A DNA stretch of 40,669 nt, taken from the NCBI GenBank assembly GCA_035690725.1, contig DASSKF010000235.1, positions 1 through 40,669 on the forward strand, given 5' to 3'. Numbering within the stretch: the first letter of the stretch is position 1; the number at the start of each line of letters is the position of its first letter. This document shows positions 23,058 through 31,472 of this stretch, one piece after another. Below the pieces are notes generated by a model. It was not told the DNA's origin. It was given only the letters and a program-made list of their open reading frames with translations, and made no database searches. Both the position numbers and the translations under genes were made by a program. This DNA is from DASSKF01 sp035690725 (GTDB taxonomy: Bacteria > Actinomycetota > Actinomycetes > Actinomycetales > Dermatophilaceae).

Positions 23058-25273
23058 CCTCCGTCGACCGCGGCACCCGGTTGTCCGCCGTCGCCGCCTC
23101 CGCGGCGAAGAAGCTCGCGAAGGGCCGTGACGTCCACACCGTCGGCGACTTCCTCGACTTCCTGCCGCGCCGCTACATGCAGCGGGGCGACTCCACCGAC
23201 TTCACCCACCTGCGCGAGGGCGACTTCGCGGTGGTGGTCGCCGAGATCACCGGCGCGACCACCCGGCAGATGCACCGCCGTCGTGGGCGGATGCTCACCG
23301 TCACGCTCAGCGACGGCGTGGACGTCCCGCCGGCGGAGCGGCCCCGGCACGAGATGCTGCTGACCTTCTTCAAGCCCTACGCCCACGAGAAGCGGCTGCT
23401 GCCGGGCCTGCACGGCATCTTCAGCGGGAAGGTGCAGCTCTACCGGGGCCGGCCGCAGCTGGCCCACCCGAGCTATGTCCTGTTCGAGGGGGGCGACGCC
23501 GGAGCCGGGGCCCTCGAGGTCTACGGGGACGGCCTCGTGCCCATCTACCTCGAGGTCCCCGGGATGCACTCGATGCACGTCACCGAGGTCGCCCGGCTCG
23601 TCTTCCACGCGCTCACCGAGCTCGAGGACCCGGTGCCTGCCGCCGTCCGCCTGCAGCGCGGCCTGGCCGGCGAGCTGGACGCCTACCGGATGCTGCACCT
23701 TCCCCGTGATCGCGACGAGGTGGCCCGGGGCCTGCGCCGGCTGCGCTACGACGAGGCGTTCGTCCTGCAGGCGGCCCTGGCCCTGCGGCGGCACCGCAGC
23801 GCCGACGAGCTCGCGGTGCCCCGCTCACCGCGCGCCGGCAGGCTGCGCGAGGCGTTCGAGCAGCGGCTGCCCTTCGACCTGACCGCCGGCCAGCGGGAGG
23901 TGGCCGAGCGGATCACCGCCGACCTGGGGCTCGAGCACCCGATGCACCGGCTGCTGCAGGGGGAGGTCGGCTCCGGCAAGACCGTCGTCGCCCTGCTCGC
24001 CATGCTCACCGTGATCGACTCCGGGGGGCAGGCGGCGCTGCTGGCGCCCACCGAGGTGCTTGCCGCCCAGCACCACCGCTCCATCACCCAGCTGCTCGGC
24101 GACCTCGCCGAGGGGGGTCTGCTCGGCGGCAGCGAGATCGGCACCCGCGTCACGCTGCTCACCGGCAGCCAGAGCGCCGCCCAGCGGCGCCGCGCGCTGC
24201 TGCAGGCGGCCTCGGGGGAGGCCGGCATCGTCGTCGGCACGCACGCCCTGATCCAGGACACCGTCCAGTTCGCCGACCTCGGGCTGGTCGTGGTGGACGA
24301 GCAGCACCGGTTCGGGGTCGAGCAGCGGGCCGCCCTGCGCGACAAGGCGGAGCGGCCGCCGCACGTGCTCGTCATGACCGCGACCCCGATCCCGCGGTCG
24401 GTGGCGATGACCGTGTTCGGCGACATGGAGACGTCGACGCTGACCGAGCTGCCCGCGGGGCGCTCACCGATCACCACGCATGTCGTCCCGGCACAGAACC
24501 CCCGCTGGGTCGAGCGGACCTGGGAGCGGGTCGCCGAGGAGGTCCGCGACGGGCACCGCGCCTACGTCGTCTGCGCCCGGATCGGCGACCCCCCGGGCGG
24601 GGACGCGCCGACCGGGGCGAGCCCCGAGGACGAGCTGCCGGACGAGGCGGCAGGCGGGCCGCCGATGCGCTCGGTCTACGACGTCGCCGAGGAGCTCGCG
24701 GCCACTCCGGCGCTGCAGGGCCTGCGCCTGGCCGTGCTGCACGGGCGGATGCCGGCCGAGGAGAAGGACGCCGCCATGCGTGCCTTCGCCGTGGGCGACG
24801 TCGACGTGCTCGTCTCGACCACCGTCGTCGAGGTCGGGGTCGACGTGCCCGCCGCCGCCGTCATGGTCATCGTCGACGCGGACCGCTTCGGCGTCTCGCA
24901 GCTGCACCAGCTGCGCGGCCGGGTCGGGCGCGGGAGTGCGCCGGGCCTGTGCCTGCTGATGACCGCCGCCGAGGACGGGCCGGCCCGGGAGCGGCTCGAC
25001 GCCGTCGCCGGGACGACGGACGGGTTCGAGCTGTCCCGGCTCGACCTCGAGCAGCGCAAGGAGGGCGACGTCCTCGGCACCGCACAGAGCGGCGGGCGCC
25101 GGCAGCTGCGGCTGCTGCGGCTGCTGCGCGACGAGGACCTGATCCTCGCGGCCCGCGAGGACGCGGCGGCCCTCGTCGAGGACGACCCGCAGCTGCGCCG
25201 CCACCCCGACCTCCGGGCGCGCGTCGCGGCCTCCTTGGACGAGGAGCAGGCGGCCTTCCTGGAGCGGGGATGA
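23054..25273 (+). CDS. recG: ATP-dependent DNA helicase RecG
   Basis: A 739-residue branch-migration helicase that remodels stalled replication forks and Holliday junctions. An N-terminal wedge (OB) domain (about 50-150) is followed by helicase domains with Walker A GEVGSGKT (303-310), DEQH box (415-418) and TATPIPR (442-448). The C-terminal RecG segment begins near LHQLRGRVGRG. An insert around 515-540 (GDAPTGASPEDELPDEAAGG) is acidic and probably disordered, which slightly lengthens the protein. The GTG overlaps the fakA stop. Confidence 0.96.
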   Translation: MTSVDRGTRLSAVAASAAKKLAKGRDVHTVGDFLDFLPRRYMQRGDSTDFTHLREGDFAVVVAEITGATTRQMHRRRGRMLTVTLSDGVDVPPAERPRHEMLLTFFKPYAHEKRLLPGLHGIFSGKVQLYRGRPQLAHPSYVLFEGGDAGAGALEVYGDGLVPIYLEVPGMHSMHVTEVARLVFHALTELEDPVPAAVRLQRGLAGELDAYRMLHLPRDRDEVARGLRRLRYDEAFVLQAALALRRHRSADELAVPRSPRAGRLREAFEQRLPFDLTAGQREVAERITADLGLEHPMHRLLQGEVGSGKTVVALLAMLTVIDSGGQAALLAPTEVLAAQHHRSITQLLGDLAEGGLLGGSEIGTRVTLLTGSQSAAQRRRALLQAASGEAGIVVGTHALIQDTVQFADLGLVVVDEQHRFGVEQRAALRDKAERPPHVLVMTATPIPRSVAMTVFGDMETSTLTELPAGRSPITTHVVPAQNPRWVERTWERVAEEVRDGHRAYVVCARIGDPPGGDAPTGASPEDELPDEAAGGPPMRSVYDVAEELAATPALQGLRLAVLHGRMPAEEKDAAMRAFAVGDVDVLVSTTVVEVGVDVPAAAVMVIVDADRFGVSQLHQLRGRVGRGSAPGLCLLMTAAEDGPARERLDAVAGTTDGFELSRLDLEQRKEGDVLGTAQSGGRRQLRLLRLLRDEDLILAAREDAAALVEDDPQLRRHPDLRARVAASLDEEQAAFLERG

Positions 25274-25280
25274 GGCGCCG

Positions 25281-25874
25281 GTGACCAGGATCGTCGCCGG
25301 CACGGCCGGGGGACGACGGTTGCGCACCCCACCGGGGACCGGCACGCGCCCCACCAGCGAGCGGGTGCGCGAGGCGCTGTTCTCCCGCCTCGAGCACCTC
25401 GGGGTGCTCGCGGACGCCTCCGTGCTCGACCTGTATGCCGGGTCCGGCGCCCTCGGGCTCGAGGCGGCCAGCCGTGGCGCCGGCCGCGTCGTGCTCGTGG
25501 ACGCCGCCCGGCGGGTCGCCTCCGTCGCCGAGCGCAACGTTCGCGAGCTCGGCCTCGGCAGCGCGGTGCGCGTCCTCGGGGACCGGGTCGAGCGGGTGCT
25601 GCTCGACGGCACCGACCCCGGCGGCGCCGGCGACCGGTTCGACCTGGTGCTGCTCGACCCGCCCTACGACCTGGCCGAGCAGGTGCTCGCCGACGTCCTG
25701 CAGCTGCTCGTGACCCACCGGTGGCTCGCGCCGGACGCGCTCGTCGTGGTGGAGCGCTCCACCCGGTCCCCGGAACCGGTGTGGCCCGGGGGGCTGCGCG
25801 CCCTGCACCCGCGCCGCTACGGCGAGACGACACTGTGGTTCGCGGAGGTCCCCGAGCCGGGGGACACCGCGTGA
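25281..25874 (+). CDS. rsmD: 16S rRNA m2G966 methyltransferase
   Basis: A 197-residue SAM-dependent enzyme that methylates G966 of 16S rRNA in the 30S head. It shows RIVAGTAGGRRL at the start, RPTSERVREALF, the SAM loop LDLYAGSGALGLEAASRGA and the catalytic DPPY motif. It starts with GTG 7 bp after the recG stop, in the same operon. coaD normally follows it; here a small divergent membrane gene is inserted between them. Confidence 0.95.
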   Translation: MTRIVAGTAGGRRLRTPPGTGTRPTSERVREALFSRLEHLGVLADASVLDLYAGSGALGLEAASRGAGRVVLVDAARRVASVAERNVRELGLGSAVRVLGDRVERVLLDGTDPGGAGDRFDLVLLDPPYDLAEQVLADVLQLLVTHRWLAPDALVVVERSTRSPEPVWPGGLRALHPRRYGETTLWFAEVPEPGDTA

Positions 25875-25899
25875 GCCGGCCGCTTCCGGGGCGCCGCCG

Positions 25900-26097
25900 T
25901 CAGCGGCGCCGCCGGTAGCGGGTCCACAGCACGATCCCGAGGGCCGCCGCGACGAGCACCGCGATCCCGCCCCAGAAGCCGAACAGGTGGAAGAGGAACC
26001 GCACGAAGATGATCCGGTAGATCAGTCGCAGCAGGCGGTCCGCCCCCACGCCGCGCAGCCCTCGCCGCGCCGGCAGCAGCAGGTCGGGCGTCGGCAT
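25900..26097 (-). CDS. Small single-pass membrane protein
   Basis: A 65-residue protein with a basic N-terminal third, one hydrophobic helix (about 38-58, GFWGGIAVLVAAALGIVLW) and a final RYRRRR. The positive-inside rule is ambiguous because both ends are basic. No family is recognised. The ATG at 26097 lies 7 nt after a minus-strand TACGAT box, so a leaderless transcript is predicted; an ATG three codons upstream (26106) lies inside that box. It is convergent with rsmD and divergent from coaD. Confidence 0.6.
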   Translation of the reverse strand: MPTPDLLLPARRGLRGVGADRLLRLIYRIIFVRFLFHLFGFWGGIAVLVAAALGIVLWTRYRRRR

Positions 26098-26104
26098 GGA
26101 GCCC

Positions 26105-26130
26105 ATCGTAGGAAGACCGGCTGCTACGTT
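26105..26130. promoter_or_regulatory. Overlapping divergent leaderless promoters
   Basis: The minus-strand -10 TACGAT (26110-26105) ends 7 nt before the small membrane protein ATG. The plus-strand -10 TACGTT (26125-26130) ends 6 nt before the coaD GTG. Because only 39 bp separate the start codons, each -35 zone lies over the opposing -10/start, so the two polymerases should exclude each other. Confidence 0.5.
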
Positions 26131-26136
26131 CGAGCC

Positions 26137-26619
26137 GTGAGCAGAGTGTGCGTGTGTCCCGGTTCCTACGACCCGGTCACCCGCGGCCACGTCGACGTCA
26201 TCGAGCGGGCCGCGGCCCTGCACGACGAGGTGGTCGTGGCCCTGCTGCACAACCCGGCCAAGCAGGGCACGTTCACCGTCGAGGAGCGCCGGCAGCTGCT
26301 GACCGACGCGCTGTCCGGCGTGGACAACGTCCGGATCGAGGCGTTCGGGGGGCGCCTGCTGGTCGACGTGTGCCGGGAGGTGGGTGCGCAGTCGATCGTC
26401 AAGGGCCTGCGCAGCGACACCGACTTCGCCTACGAGCTGCCGATGGCGCTGATGAACCGCCGCCTGACGGGGGTGGAGACGGTGTTCCTGCCGGGTGCGG
26501 CGGAGCTCTCGCACCTGTCCAGCTCGCTCATCAAGGAGGTCGTCGCCCTCGGCGGGGAGGTCGGTGGCATGGTCACCCCCGCGGTGGAGGCGGCGCTCAC
26601 GGAGCGGCTCGGGCGCTGA
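26137..26619 (+). CDS. coaD: Phosphopantetheine adenylyltransferase
   Basis: A 160-residue enzyme that transfers AMP from ATP to 4'-phosphopantetheine in coenzyme A synthesis. GSYDPVTRGHVDVI (9-22) holds the nucleotidyltransferase TxGH motif (Thr15-His18), and HLSSSLIKEV is the second nucleotide-binding motif. The family's usual length fixes the start at GTG 26137, which has no ribosome site but lies 6 nt after a -10 box (leaderless). Confidence 0.95.
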   Translation: MSRVCVCPGSYDPVTRGHVDVIERAAALHDEVVVALLHNPAKQGTFTVEERRQLLTDALSGVDNVRIEAFGGRLLVDVCREVGAQSIVKGLRSDTDFAYELPMALMNRRLTGVETVFLPGAAELSHLSSSLIKEVVALGGEVGGMVTPAVEAALTERLGR

Positions 26620-26623
26620 CGTT

Positions 26624-26653
26624 TTGGGGGAGCGGCCGACCCTCGGGTAGCCT
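26624..26653 (+). promoter_or_regulatory. Promoter of the DUF177-rpmF-rnc-mutM operon
   Basis: TTGGGG (26624-26629) and TAGCCT (26648-26653) are 18 bp apart. The predicted start is about 55 nt before the DUF177 ATG, which has a GTGGAG ribosome site. Confidence 0.5.
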
Positions 26654-26715
26654 CGTGTGTCGGCCTGCGTCGTCTCTGGCGTGGGCCGAGCCATCCTCGA
26701 CCGCACAGTGGAGTC

Positions 26716-27324
26716 ATGAGCCGTCTCGACCCGCGCCAGCCCCTGGTGATCGACACCACGGAGCTGGGTCGCCGGCCCGGGACGATGCTGACCGTGCAGC
26801 GGACGGTCGGGGCGCCGGACGACCTCGGCACCGACGTGATCGGCGTCGCGCAGGGCCAGCCGATCGAGCTGGACGTGCGACTCGAGTCCGTCGTCGAGGG
26901 GGTCCTGGTGACCGGCTCGGCGCACACCACGGCGGCCGGCGCCTGCGTGCGGTGCCTGGACCCGGTCGACCGAGAGGTCGACGCGACGTTCCAGGAGCTG
27001 TTCGTCTACGCCGACCGCGCCGCCCACCGCGAGGAGGTGGGGGACGACGAGGACGAGGTGCGCGAGCTCGAGGGCGACCTGCTCGACCTCGAACCCGTGC
27101 TCCGGGACGCAGTGGTGCCCACCCTGCCGTTCCAACCGGTGTGCCGGGAGGACTGCCCCGGTCTGTGCTCCGAGTGCGGGGCGCGGCTCGCGGACGACCC
27201 GGACCACCACCACGAGGTGCTCGACCCCCGGTGGTCGGCGCTGAGTGGGCTGAGCAGCAACCCGGGCGGTGGCGCGAGCGACCGCAGCGGGCCCGACGAG
27301 CAACCCGACGAGAAGAGGAACTGA
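26716..27324 (+). CDS. DUF177 (YceD-like) protein
   Basis: A 202-residue protein of the YceD/DUF177 family, almost always encoded just before rpmF and linked to 23S rRNA/ribosome biogenesis. Cys77 and Cys80 (CVRC) plus Cys143, 147, 151 and 154 could bind zinc. The C terminus is hydrophilic and disordered. It starts the operon DUF177-rpmF-rnc-mutM; rpmF begins 1 bp after its stop codon. Confidence 0.92.
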   Translation: MSRLDPRQPLVIDTTELGRRPGTMLTVQRTVGAPDDLGTDVIGVAQGQPIELDVRLESVVEGVLVTGSAHTTAAGACVRCLDPVDREVDATFQELFVYADRAAHREEVGDDEDEVRELEGDLLDLEPVLRDAVVPTLPFQPVCREDCPGLCSECGARLADDPDHHHEVLDPRWSALSGLSSNPGGGASDRSGPDEQPDEKRN

Positions 27325-27325
27325 C

Positions 27326-27520
27326 GTGGCTGTCCCGAAGCGGAAGATGTCGCGCTCCAACACGCGCTCCCGCCGCGCCAACTGGAAGGCGGCCCCGACC
27401 GCCCTGAGCACCTGCCCGCAGTGCCACGCCCCGCGCCAGCCGCACACCGCCTGCCCGTCCTGCGGGACCTACGGCGGTCGCCACTACGGCGCCGCGGAGC
27501 GCACCGAGCACCAGGGCTGA
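27326..27520 (+). CDS. rpmF: 50S ribosomal protein L32
   Basis: A 64-residue L32 protein, MAVPKRKMSRSNTRSRRANW, with a zinc ribbon formed by Cys30, Cys33, Cys43 and Cys46. The GTG at 27326 follows GAGGAACTGAC directly after DUF177. As with L28 in this window, it is the zinc-containing form. Confidence 0.97.
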   Translation: MAVPKRKMSRSNTRSRRANWKAAPTALSTCPQCHAPRQPHTACPSCGTYGGRHYGAAERTEHQG

Positions 27521-27539
27521 CCGGCGGCCTGGGCACCGC

Positions 27540-28331
27540 GTGGCGAACCCGCGCCCGTCCCGCGCCGACGGCACCGCACCGCGGCCCGTCGCCGAGCTCG
27601 CCGACCACCTCACGGAGGTCGTCGGCGAGTGCGTCGACGAGCCGCTGCTCCAGCGTGCCCTCACCCACCGCTCCTACGCCTACGAGCACGGCGGGCTGCC
27701 GAACAACGAGCGCCTCGAGTTCCTCGGCGACTCGGTGCTCGGCCTCGTCGTGACCGACACCCTCTTCGCCGCCCACCCGGACCTCGCCGAGGGGCAGCTG
27801 GCCAAGCTGCGGGCGGCGGTCGTCAACAGTCGAGCGCTCGCCGACGTGGCCCGCACCCTCGGGCTCGGCGACTACCTGATGCTCGGCCGGGGGGAGGAGA
27901 GCACCGGGGGGCGCGACAAGGCCTCGATCCTGGCCGACACCACCGAGGCCGTCATCGGCACGGTCTACCTCTCGGTGGGGCTGGACGCCGCCGGGACCCT
28001 CGTGCACCACCTGCTCGACCCGCTGCTGGCGTCCTCGGCACAGATGGGTGCCGCCCTGGACTGGAAGACCAGCCTGCAGGAGCTGACCGCCTCCGGTGCC
28101 CTCGGGGTGCCGGAGTACCGGGTCACCGAGCAGGGCCCCGACCACGCGAAGCTCTTCACCGCCGAGGCGGTCGTCGGCCAGGAGGTGCTCGGCACCGGCA
28201 CCGGCCGGAGCAAGAAGGAGGCCGAGCAGGAGGCCGCCCAGCTCGCCTGGACCGAGCTGAGCCGGCGCGCCGACGCCGTCCTCACCACCGAGCCGGTCGA
28301 CGACAGGGGCACGTCCGGCGGGGATGCCTGA
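27540..28331 (+). CDS. rnc: Ribonuclease III
   Basis: A 263-residue double-strand-specific endoribonuclease that processes rRNA precursors and structured mRNAs. The signature NERLEFLGDSVLG (56-68) includes catalytic Glu60 and Asp64, and Asp133/Glu136 (ADTTEA) complete the metal site. A dsRNA-binding domain spans about 173-245 (GTGRSKKEAEQEAA). The tail of about 18 residues is variable. The GTG start is 19 bp after rpmF. The end overlaps mutM by 8 bp. Confidence 0.96.
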   Translation: MANPRPSRADGTAPRPVAELADHLTEVVGECVDEPLLQRALTHRSYAYEHGGLPNNERLEFLGDSVLGLVVTDTLFAAHPDLAEGQLAKLRAAVVNSRALADVARTLGLGDYLMLGRGEESTGGRDKASILADTTEAVIGTVYLSVGLDAAGTLVHHLLDPLLASSAQMGAALDWKTSLQELTASGALGVPEYRVTEQGPDHAKLFTAEAVVGQEVLGTGTGRSKKEAEQEAAQLAWTELSRRADAVLTTEPVDDRGTSGGDA

Positions 28332-29262
28332 GCTGCCGGAGGTCGAGGTCGTCCGCCGCGGCCTCGCCGCCCACGTCGTCGGGCGCACCATCACCCGCGC
28401 CACCTTCCTCGGCTCCCGGGTGGCCCGGCGCCACCTCCCCGGCCCGGCCGACCTCGCCGCACGCCTCGCCGACGTCGTCGTCCGCTCGGCCGAGCGTCGG
28501 GGCAAGTACCTCTGGCTCGTGGTGCAGGGCCCGCACACCGACCCGGAGGCCCTCGTGGTCCACCTCGGCATGAGCGGCCAGCTGCTCGTCGAGGACCACG
28601 CCGCCCCCGCAGAGCGGCACCTGCACGCCAGCTTCGACCTCGGCGAGCCGGTCGAGGGCGACCCCGTCCCGCACGAGCCGCTCGGGCCGGACCAGCTGCG
28701 GTTCGTCGACCAGCGCACCTTCGGGGGCGTGTTCCTCGCCGACCTCGTCCCCGACCCCTGCGGGGCGGCCGGGCGGCCCCACCGCGCCTGGGGCGTCCCG
28801 CGGACCATCACCCACATCGCGCCCGACCCCCTCGAGGCCGCGTACGACCAGGGTGAGGTGGTCCGGCGGCTGACAGCACGGCATACCGGGATCAAGCGGG
28901 CGCTGCTCGACCAGGGGCTGGTGTCCGGCATCGGCAACATCTACGCCGACGAGGCGCTCTGGCGCGCGAGGGTGCACGGGGAGCGGGAGGCGGCGTCCCT
29001 GAGCCGGCCGGCGCTGCGCCGGGTGCTCGACGCGGCGGCGGAGGTGATGGCCGACGCGCTGGAGCAGGGCGGGACGAGCTTCGACGCGCTCTACGTCGAC
29101 GTCAACGGCGACAGCGGCTGGTTCGAGCGGTCGCTCGACGCGTACGGCCGGGAGGGGCAGCCGTGCCACCGCTGCGGCGCGCCGATCCGCCGGGAGTCGT
29201 TCATGAACCGGTCGTCGTTCTCCTGCCCGCGCTGCCAGCCGCGGCCCCGGCGCCGCCGCTGA
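28324..29262 (+). CDS. mutM: Formamidopyrimidine-DNA glycosylase
   Basis: A 312-residue base-excision repair enzyme that removes 8-oxoguanine and opened purines. The N terminus MPELPEVEVVRRGL supplies catalytic Pro2 and Glu3. The beta-lyase lysine is in RRGKYLW. The H2TH region contains GIGNIYADEALW, and the C-terminal zinc finger is CHRCG...CPRC. It is translationally coupled to rnc, an arrangement common to actinobacteria. The protein is slightly longer than average because of loops around 120-160. Confidence 0.96.
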   Translation: MPELPEVEVVRRGLAAHVVGRTITRATFLGSRVARRHLPGPADLAARLADVVVRSAERRGKYLWLVVQGPHTDPEALVVHLGMSGQLLVEDHAAPAERHLHASFDLGEPVEGDPVPHEPLGPDQLRFVDQRTFGGVFLADLVPDPCGAAGRPHRAWGVPRTITHIAPDPLEAAYDQGEVVRRLTARHTGIKRALLDQGLVSGIGNIYADEALWRARVHGEREAASLSRPALRRVLDAAAEVMADALEQGGTSFDALYVDVNGDSGWFERSLDAYGREGQPCHRCGAPIRRESFMNRSSFSCPRCQPRPRRRR

Positions 29263-29271
29263 GCAGGGTCG

Positions 29272-30294
29272 TCAGAGCTGGCCGATCGCGCTCTCCTGCG
29301 GGTACTTCACGCCCAGCTCGACGCGCGTGGCATCGAGGACCTGCAGCACCCCGACCGTGTGCGCGTGCGGGACGAGCTCGCTCTCGACGACGCCCGTGCG
29401 CAGGCAGCGCTCGAACTCCTCCAGCTCGGGGCGGAAGCCGTGCCGCTCCCCGGAGAACCGCTCCTCACCGTCGTCGGTGGACAGGAGCAGCTCGGTCGGG
29501 TCCTGGAAGGACGGCGCCACGTCGATCGTCCCGGCGGTGCCCACGACGGTGGCCGAGGGGAGCGCCTCGCCCTGGGAGGAACAGAAGAGCTGCGCGCTCG
29601 CACCGCGCGCGTAGCCCCACTGGAGGGAGACGGTCGCGTCCACCCCGGTCGGCGCGAGGCAGCCGGTCACCTGGACGGTGTCCGGCTCGCCCAGGAACAA
29701 CCACGCGAAGGACGCGGGGTAGACGCCGAGGTCGAGCAGCGCCCCGCCACCGTTGGCGGGGTCGAACAGGCGGTGCGCGGGGTCGTAGGCGAAGCGGGTC
29801 CCGAGCCGCGCCTGGACCGAGACCACGCGGCCGATGCGGCCGCTCGCCACCAGTTCGGCGGCCCGGCGGACCAGCGGCTGGCAGCGCATCCACATCGCCT
29901 CCATCACCAGGACTCCGTGGCGGCGCGCCGCCGCGAGTGCCTCGTGCGCCTGGTCGGCGTTGAGGGTGAGCGGCTTCTCGCACAGCACCGGCTTCCCGGC
30001 GGCCACGGCCGCGAGCAGCTGCGGGTGGTGCACCGTGTGCGTGGTGTTGAGGTAGACCGCGTCCACGGCCTCGTCCGCGAGCAGCGCGTCGTAGCCCGCG
30101 TGCGACCGGTCCGCGCCGAACTCCTCGGCGAACGCCTCCGCCCGCGCGCCGTCCCGGGCGGCCACCGCGACCAGCTCGTGCCCGGGCGTGGCCGCGACGG
30201 TGTCGGCCATCACCCGCGCGATGTCGCCGGCGCCGAGGAACCCCCAGCGGACCGGGCGTCCGGCGAGGCGGTCAGGTGCGGGTGTCGTGTCCAC
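29272..30294 (-). CDS. Gfo/Idh/MocA-family oxidoreductase
   Basis: A 340-residue NAD(P)-dependent dehydrogenase. The Rossmann loop GFLGAGDIA is near residue 20, the catalytic lysine is in CEKPLTLNADQA, and the C-terminal alpha/beta domain follows (GGALLDLGVYPASFA). Members act on sugars, inositols or dihydrodiols; the substrate is not predictable. The GTG at 30294 lies 7 nt after a minus-strand TACGCT box, so a leaderless start is likely. It is divergent from acyP and convergent with mutM (stop codons 9 bp apart). It may be unrelated to the surrounding core genes. Confidence 0.88.
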   Translation of the reverse strand: MDTTPAPDRLAGRPVRWGFLGAGDIARVMADTVAATPGHELVAVAARDGARAEAFAEEFGADRSHAGYDALLADEAVDAVYLNTTHTVHHPQLLAAVAAGKPVLCEKPLTLNADQAHEALAAARRHGVLVMEAMWMRCQPLVRRAAELVASGRIGRVVSVQARLGTRFAYDPAHRLFDPANGGGALLDLGVYPASFAWLFLGEPDTVQVTGCLAPTGVDATVSLQWGYARGASAQLFCSSQGEALPSATVVGTAGTIDVAPSFQDPTELLLSTDDGEERFSGERHGFRPELEEFERCLRTGVVESELVPHAHTVGVLQVLDATRVELGVKYPQESAIGQL

Positions 30295-30301
30295 CCGGCC
30301 G

Positions 30302-30348
30302 AGCGTACGTCGGCCCGCCGCGGCGGGCGCGCTGCCGCTGCCTACGAT
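30302..30348. promoter_or_regulatory. Divergent leaderless promoters, oxidoreductase/acyP
   Basis: Minus-strand TACGCT (30307-30302) ends 7 nt before the oxidoreductase GTG. Plus-strand TACGAT (30343-30348) ends 7 nt before the acyP ATG. GGAGG also lies just before the acyP ATG, but only 1 nt away, too close for a normal Shine-Dalgarno sequence. Confidence 0.45.
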
Positions 30349-30355
30349 CGGAGGT

Positions 30356-30637
30356 ATGGCGCGCGCGACGATCTTCGTCCGGGGACGGGTGCAGGGCGTC
30401 GGGTTCCGGTGGTGGACGCGGGCCCGCGCCCTCGAGCTCGGGCTGACCGGCCACGCGCGCAACATGACCGACGGCCGGGTCGAGGTCTGCGCACAGGGCG
30501 ACCGCGACGCCGTGTGCCGCCTGGAGCGCCTGCTGAGCGAGCAGCCGAGCACGGCGAGCCGGCCGGGGCAGGTGGACTCCACCGCCACGCAGTGGGCCGG
30601 GGACGACCGGCAGCTGACCGGTTTCGTCGAGCGGTGA
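30356..30637 (+). CDS. acyP: Acylphosphatase
   Basis: A 93-residue enzyme hydrolysing the carboxyl-phosphate bond of acyl phosphates. FVRGRVQGVGFRWWTR places catalytic Arg18, and Asn36 in HARNMTDGRVEV is the second catalytic residue. Acylphosphatase is usual just upstream of smc in actinobacteria. The stop overlaps the start of the next membrane protein (GTGA). Confidence 0.95.
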   Translation: MARATIFVRGRVQGVGFRWWTRARALELGLTGHARNMTDGRVEVCAQGDRDAVCRLERLLSEQPSTASRPGQVDSTATQWAGDDRQLTGFVER

Positions 30638-31170
30638 GGAAGGACGGGCGCAGTGGGGCCGAGGAACTCGACCACGGGGCTCCAGCAGTGACCGGGGGCG
30701 ACGCCGGCGCCGAACGGGCTTGGCACGCCGTGCCGTTCGTGCTCTGGGGGTTCGTCGGGATCATCGGGGGCGGCCTCGTGGCCGCGGTGACCCACCCCTT
30801 GGGGTGGCTCGAGCACGGATCGTGGGCTGCGGCATACCTCGTGCTCGTCGTGGGGGTGGCCCAGCTGGGGCTGGGCGTCGGGCAGGCCTGGCTCGCCGAC
30901 CGGCTGCCCGGCCGCGGGAGGGTCGCCCTCGAGCTCGTCACGTGGAACGCCGGCAGCGCGCTGGTGGTCCTCGGGACACTGGTGGCGCACCCCTGGGTCG
31001 TCGACCTGGGCGGCGTCCTCCTCGTGGTCGCGCTCGCCGCCTACCTGCTGGCGCTGTGCGGGCAGTCGGGGTCGCCGCGCTGGGCCCGGTGGACCTACCG
31101 GCTGCTCGTGCTGGTGGTCCTGGTGAGCGTGCCCGTCGGCTTGGTACTCTCCACCGTGCGCCACCCGTGA
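30634..31170 (+). CDS. Predicted five-helix membrane protein
   Basis: A 178-residue protein with a short hydrophilic N terminus and five hydrophobic segments, roughly residues 28-50, 57-82, 95-115, 120-142 and 155-175. No enzyme motif or known family is recognised. GTG at 30634 overlaps the acyP stop codon and was chosen for coupling; GTG at 30688 is an alternative that would start just before helix 1. Its function is unknown. Confidence 0.65.
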   Translation: MRKDGRSGAEELDHGAPAVTGGDAGAERAWHAVPFVLWGFVGIIGGGLVAAVTHPLGWLEHGSWAAAYLVLVVGVAQLGLGVGQAWLADRLPGRGRVALELVTWNAGSALVVLGTLVAHPWVVDLGGVLLVVALAAYLLALCGQSGSPRWARWTYRLLVLVVLVSVPVGLVLSTVRHP

Positions 31171-31177
31171 CCGACCG

Positions 31178-31206
31178 TTGACCTGCGGCGTCGCGGGTGG
31201 GACTCT
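31178..31206 (+). promoter_or_regulatory. Possible promoter of the 60-residue protein gene
   Basis: TTGACC (31178-31183) and GACTCT (31201-31206) are 17 bp apart. The -10 is poor but the -35 is near consensus. The transcript would have a leader of about 70 nt. Confidence 0.35.
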
Positions 31207-31282
31207 TGAGGAGCCGGCGCGGTTGCGCCCGTGCGAACACCCGCCACCTCCCGCCACCGCGGGAGATCACAACGGAGTGGCC

Positions 31283-31465
31283 ATGGCCAAGGCACTGCTC
31301 GGTCACCGGACCATGCGCGATGACCGCCTCCTGCGGGAGGCGGCGCGACTGCGGATCCGTGTGCGTGACCTGGAGAGCATGATCGCTGACCTCCAGCAGG
31401 ACAACGACCGTCTCCGTGCGGGGCTGGAACCCAGCTCCGCGTCGGTCGTCGAGACCACCGGCTGA
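31283..31465 (+). CDS. Small coiled-coil protein (MAKALLG family)
   Basis: A 60-residue acidic/basic protein. After the start MAKALLGHRTMRDD it forms one amphipathic helix with a heptad pattern (residues about 15-48; LLREAARLRIRVRDLESMIA), then a short disordered tail. Small proteins with the same MAKALLG start and a coiled coil occur widely in actinobacteria and have no known function. The ATG has a GGAG site 7 nt upstream. The helical dimer could be a partner or adaptor for a larger protein (conjecture). Confidence 0.75.
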   Translation: MAKALLGHRTMRDDRLLREAARLRIRVRDLESMIADLQQDNDRLRAGLEPSSASVVETTG

Positions 31466-31472
31466 GTCGGTT

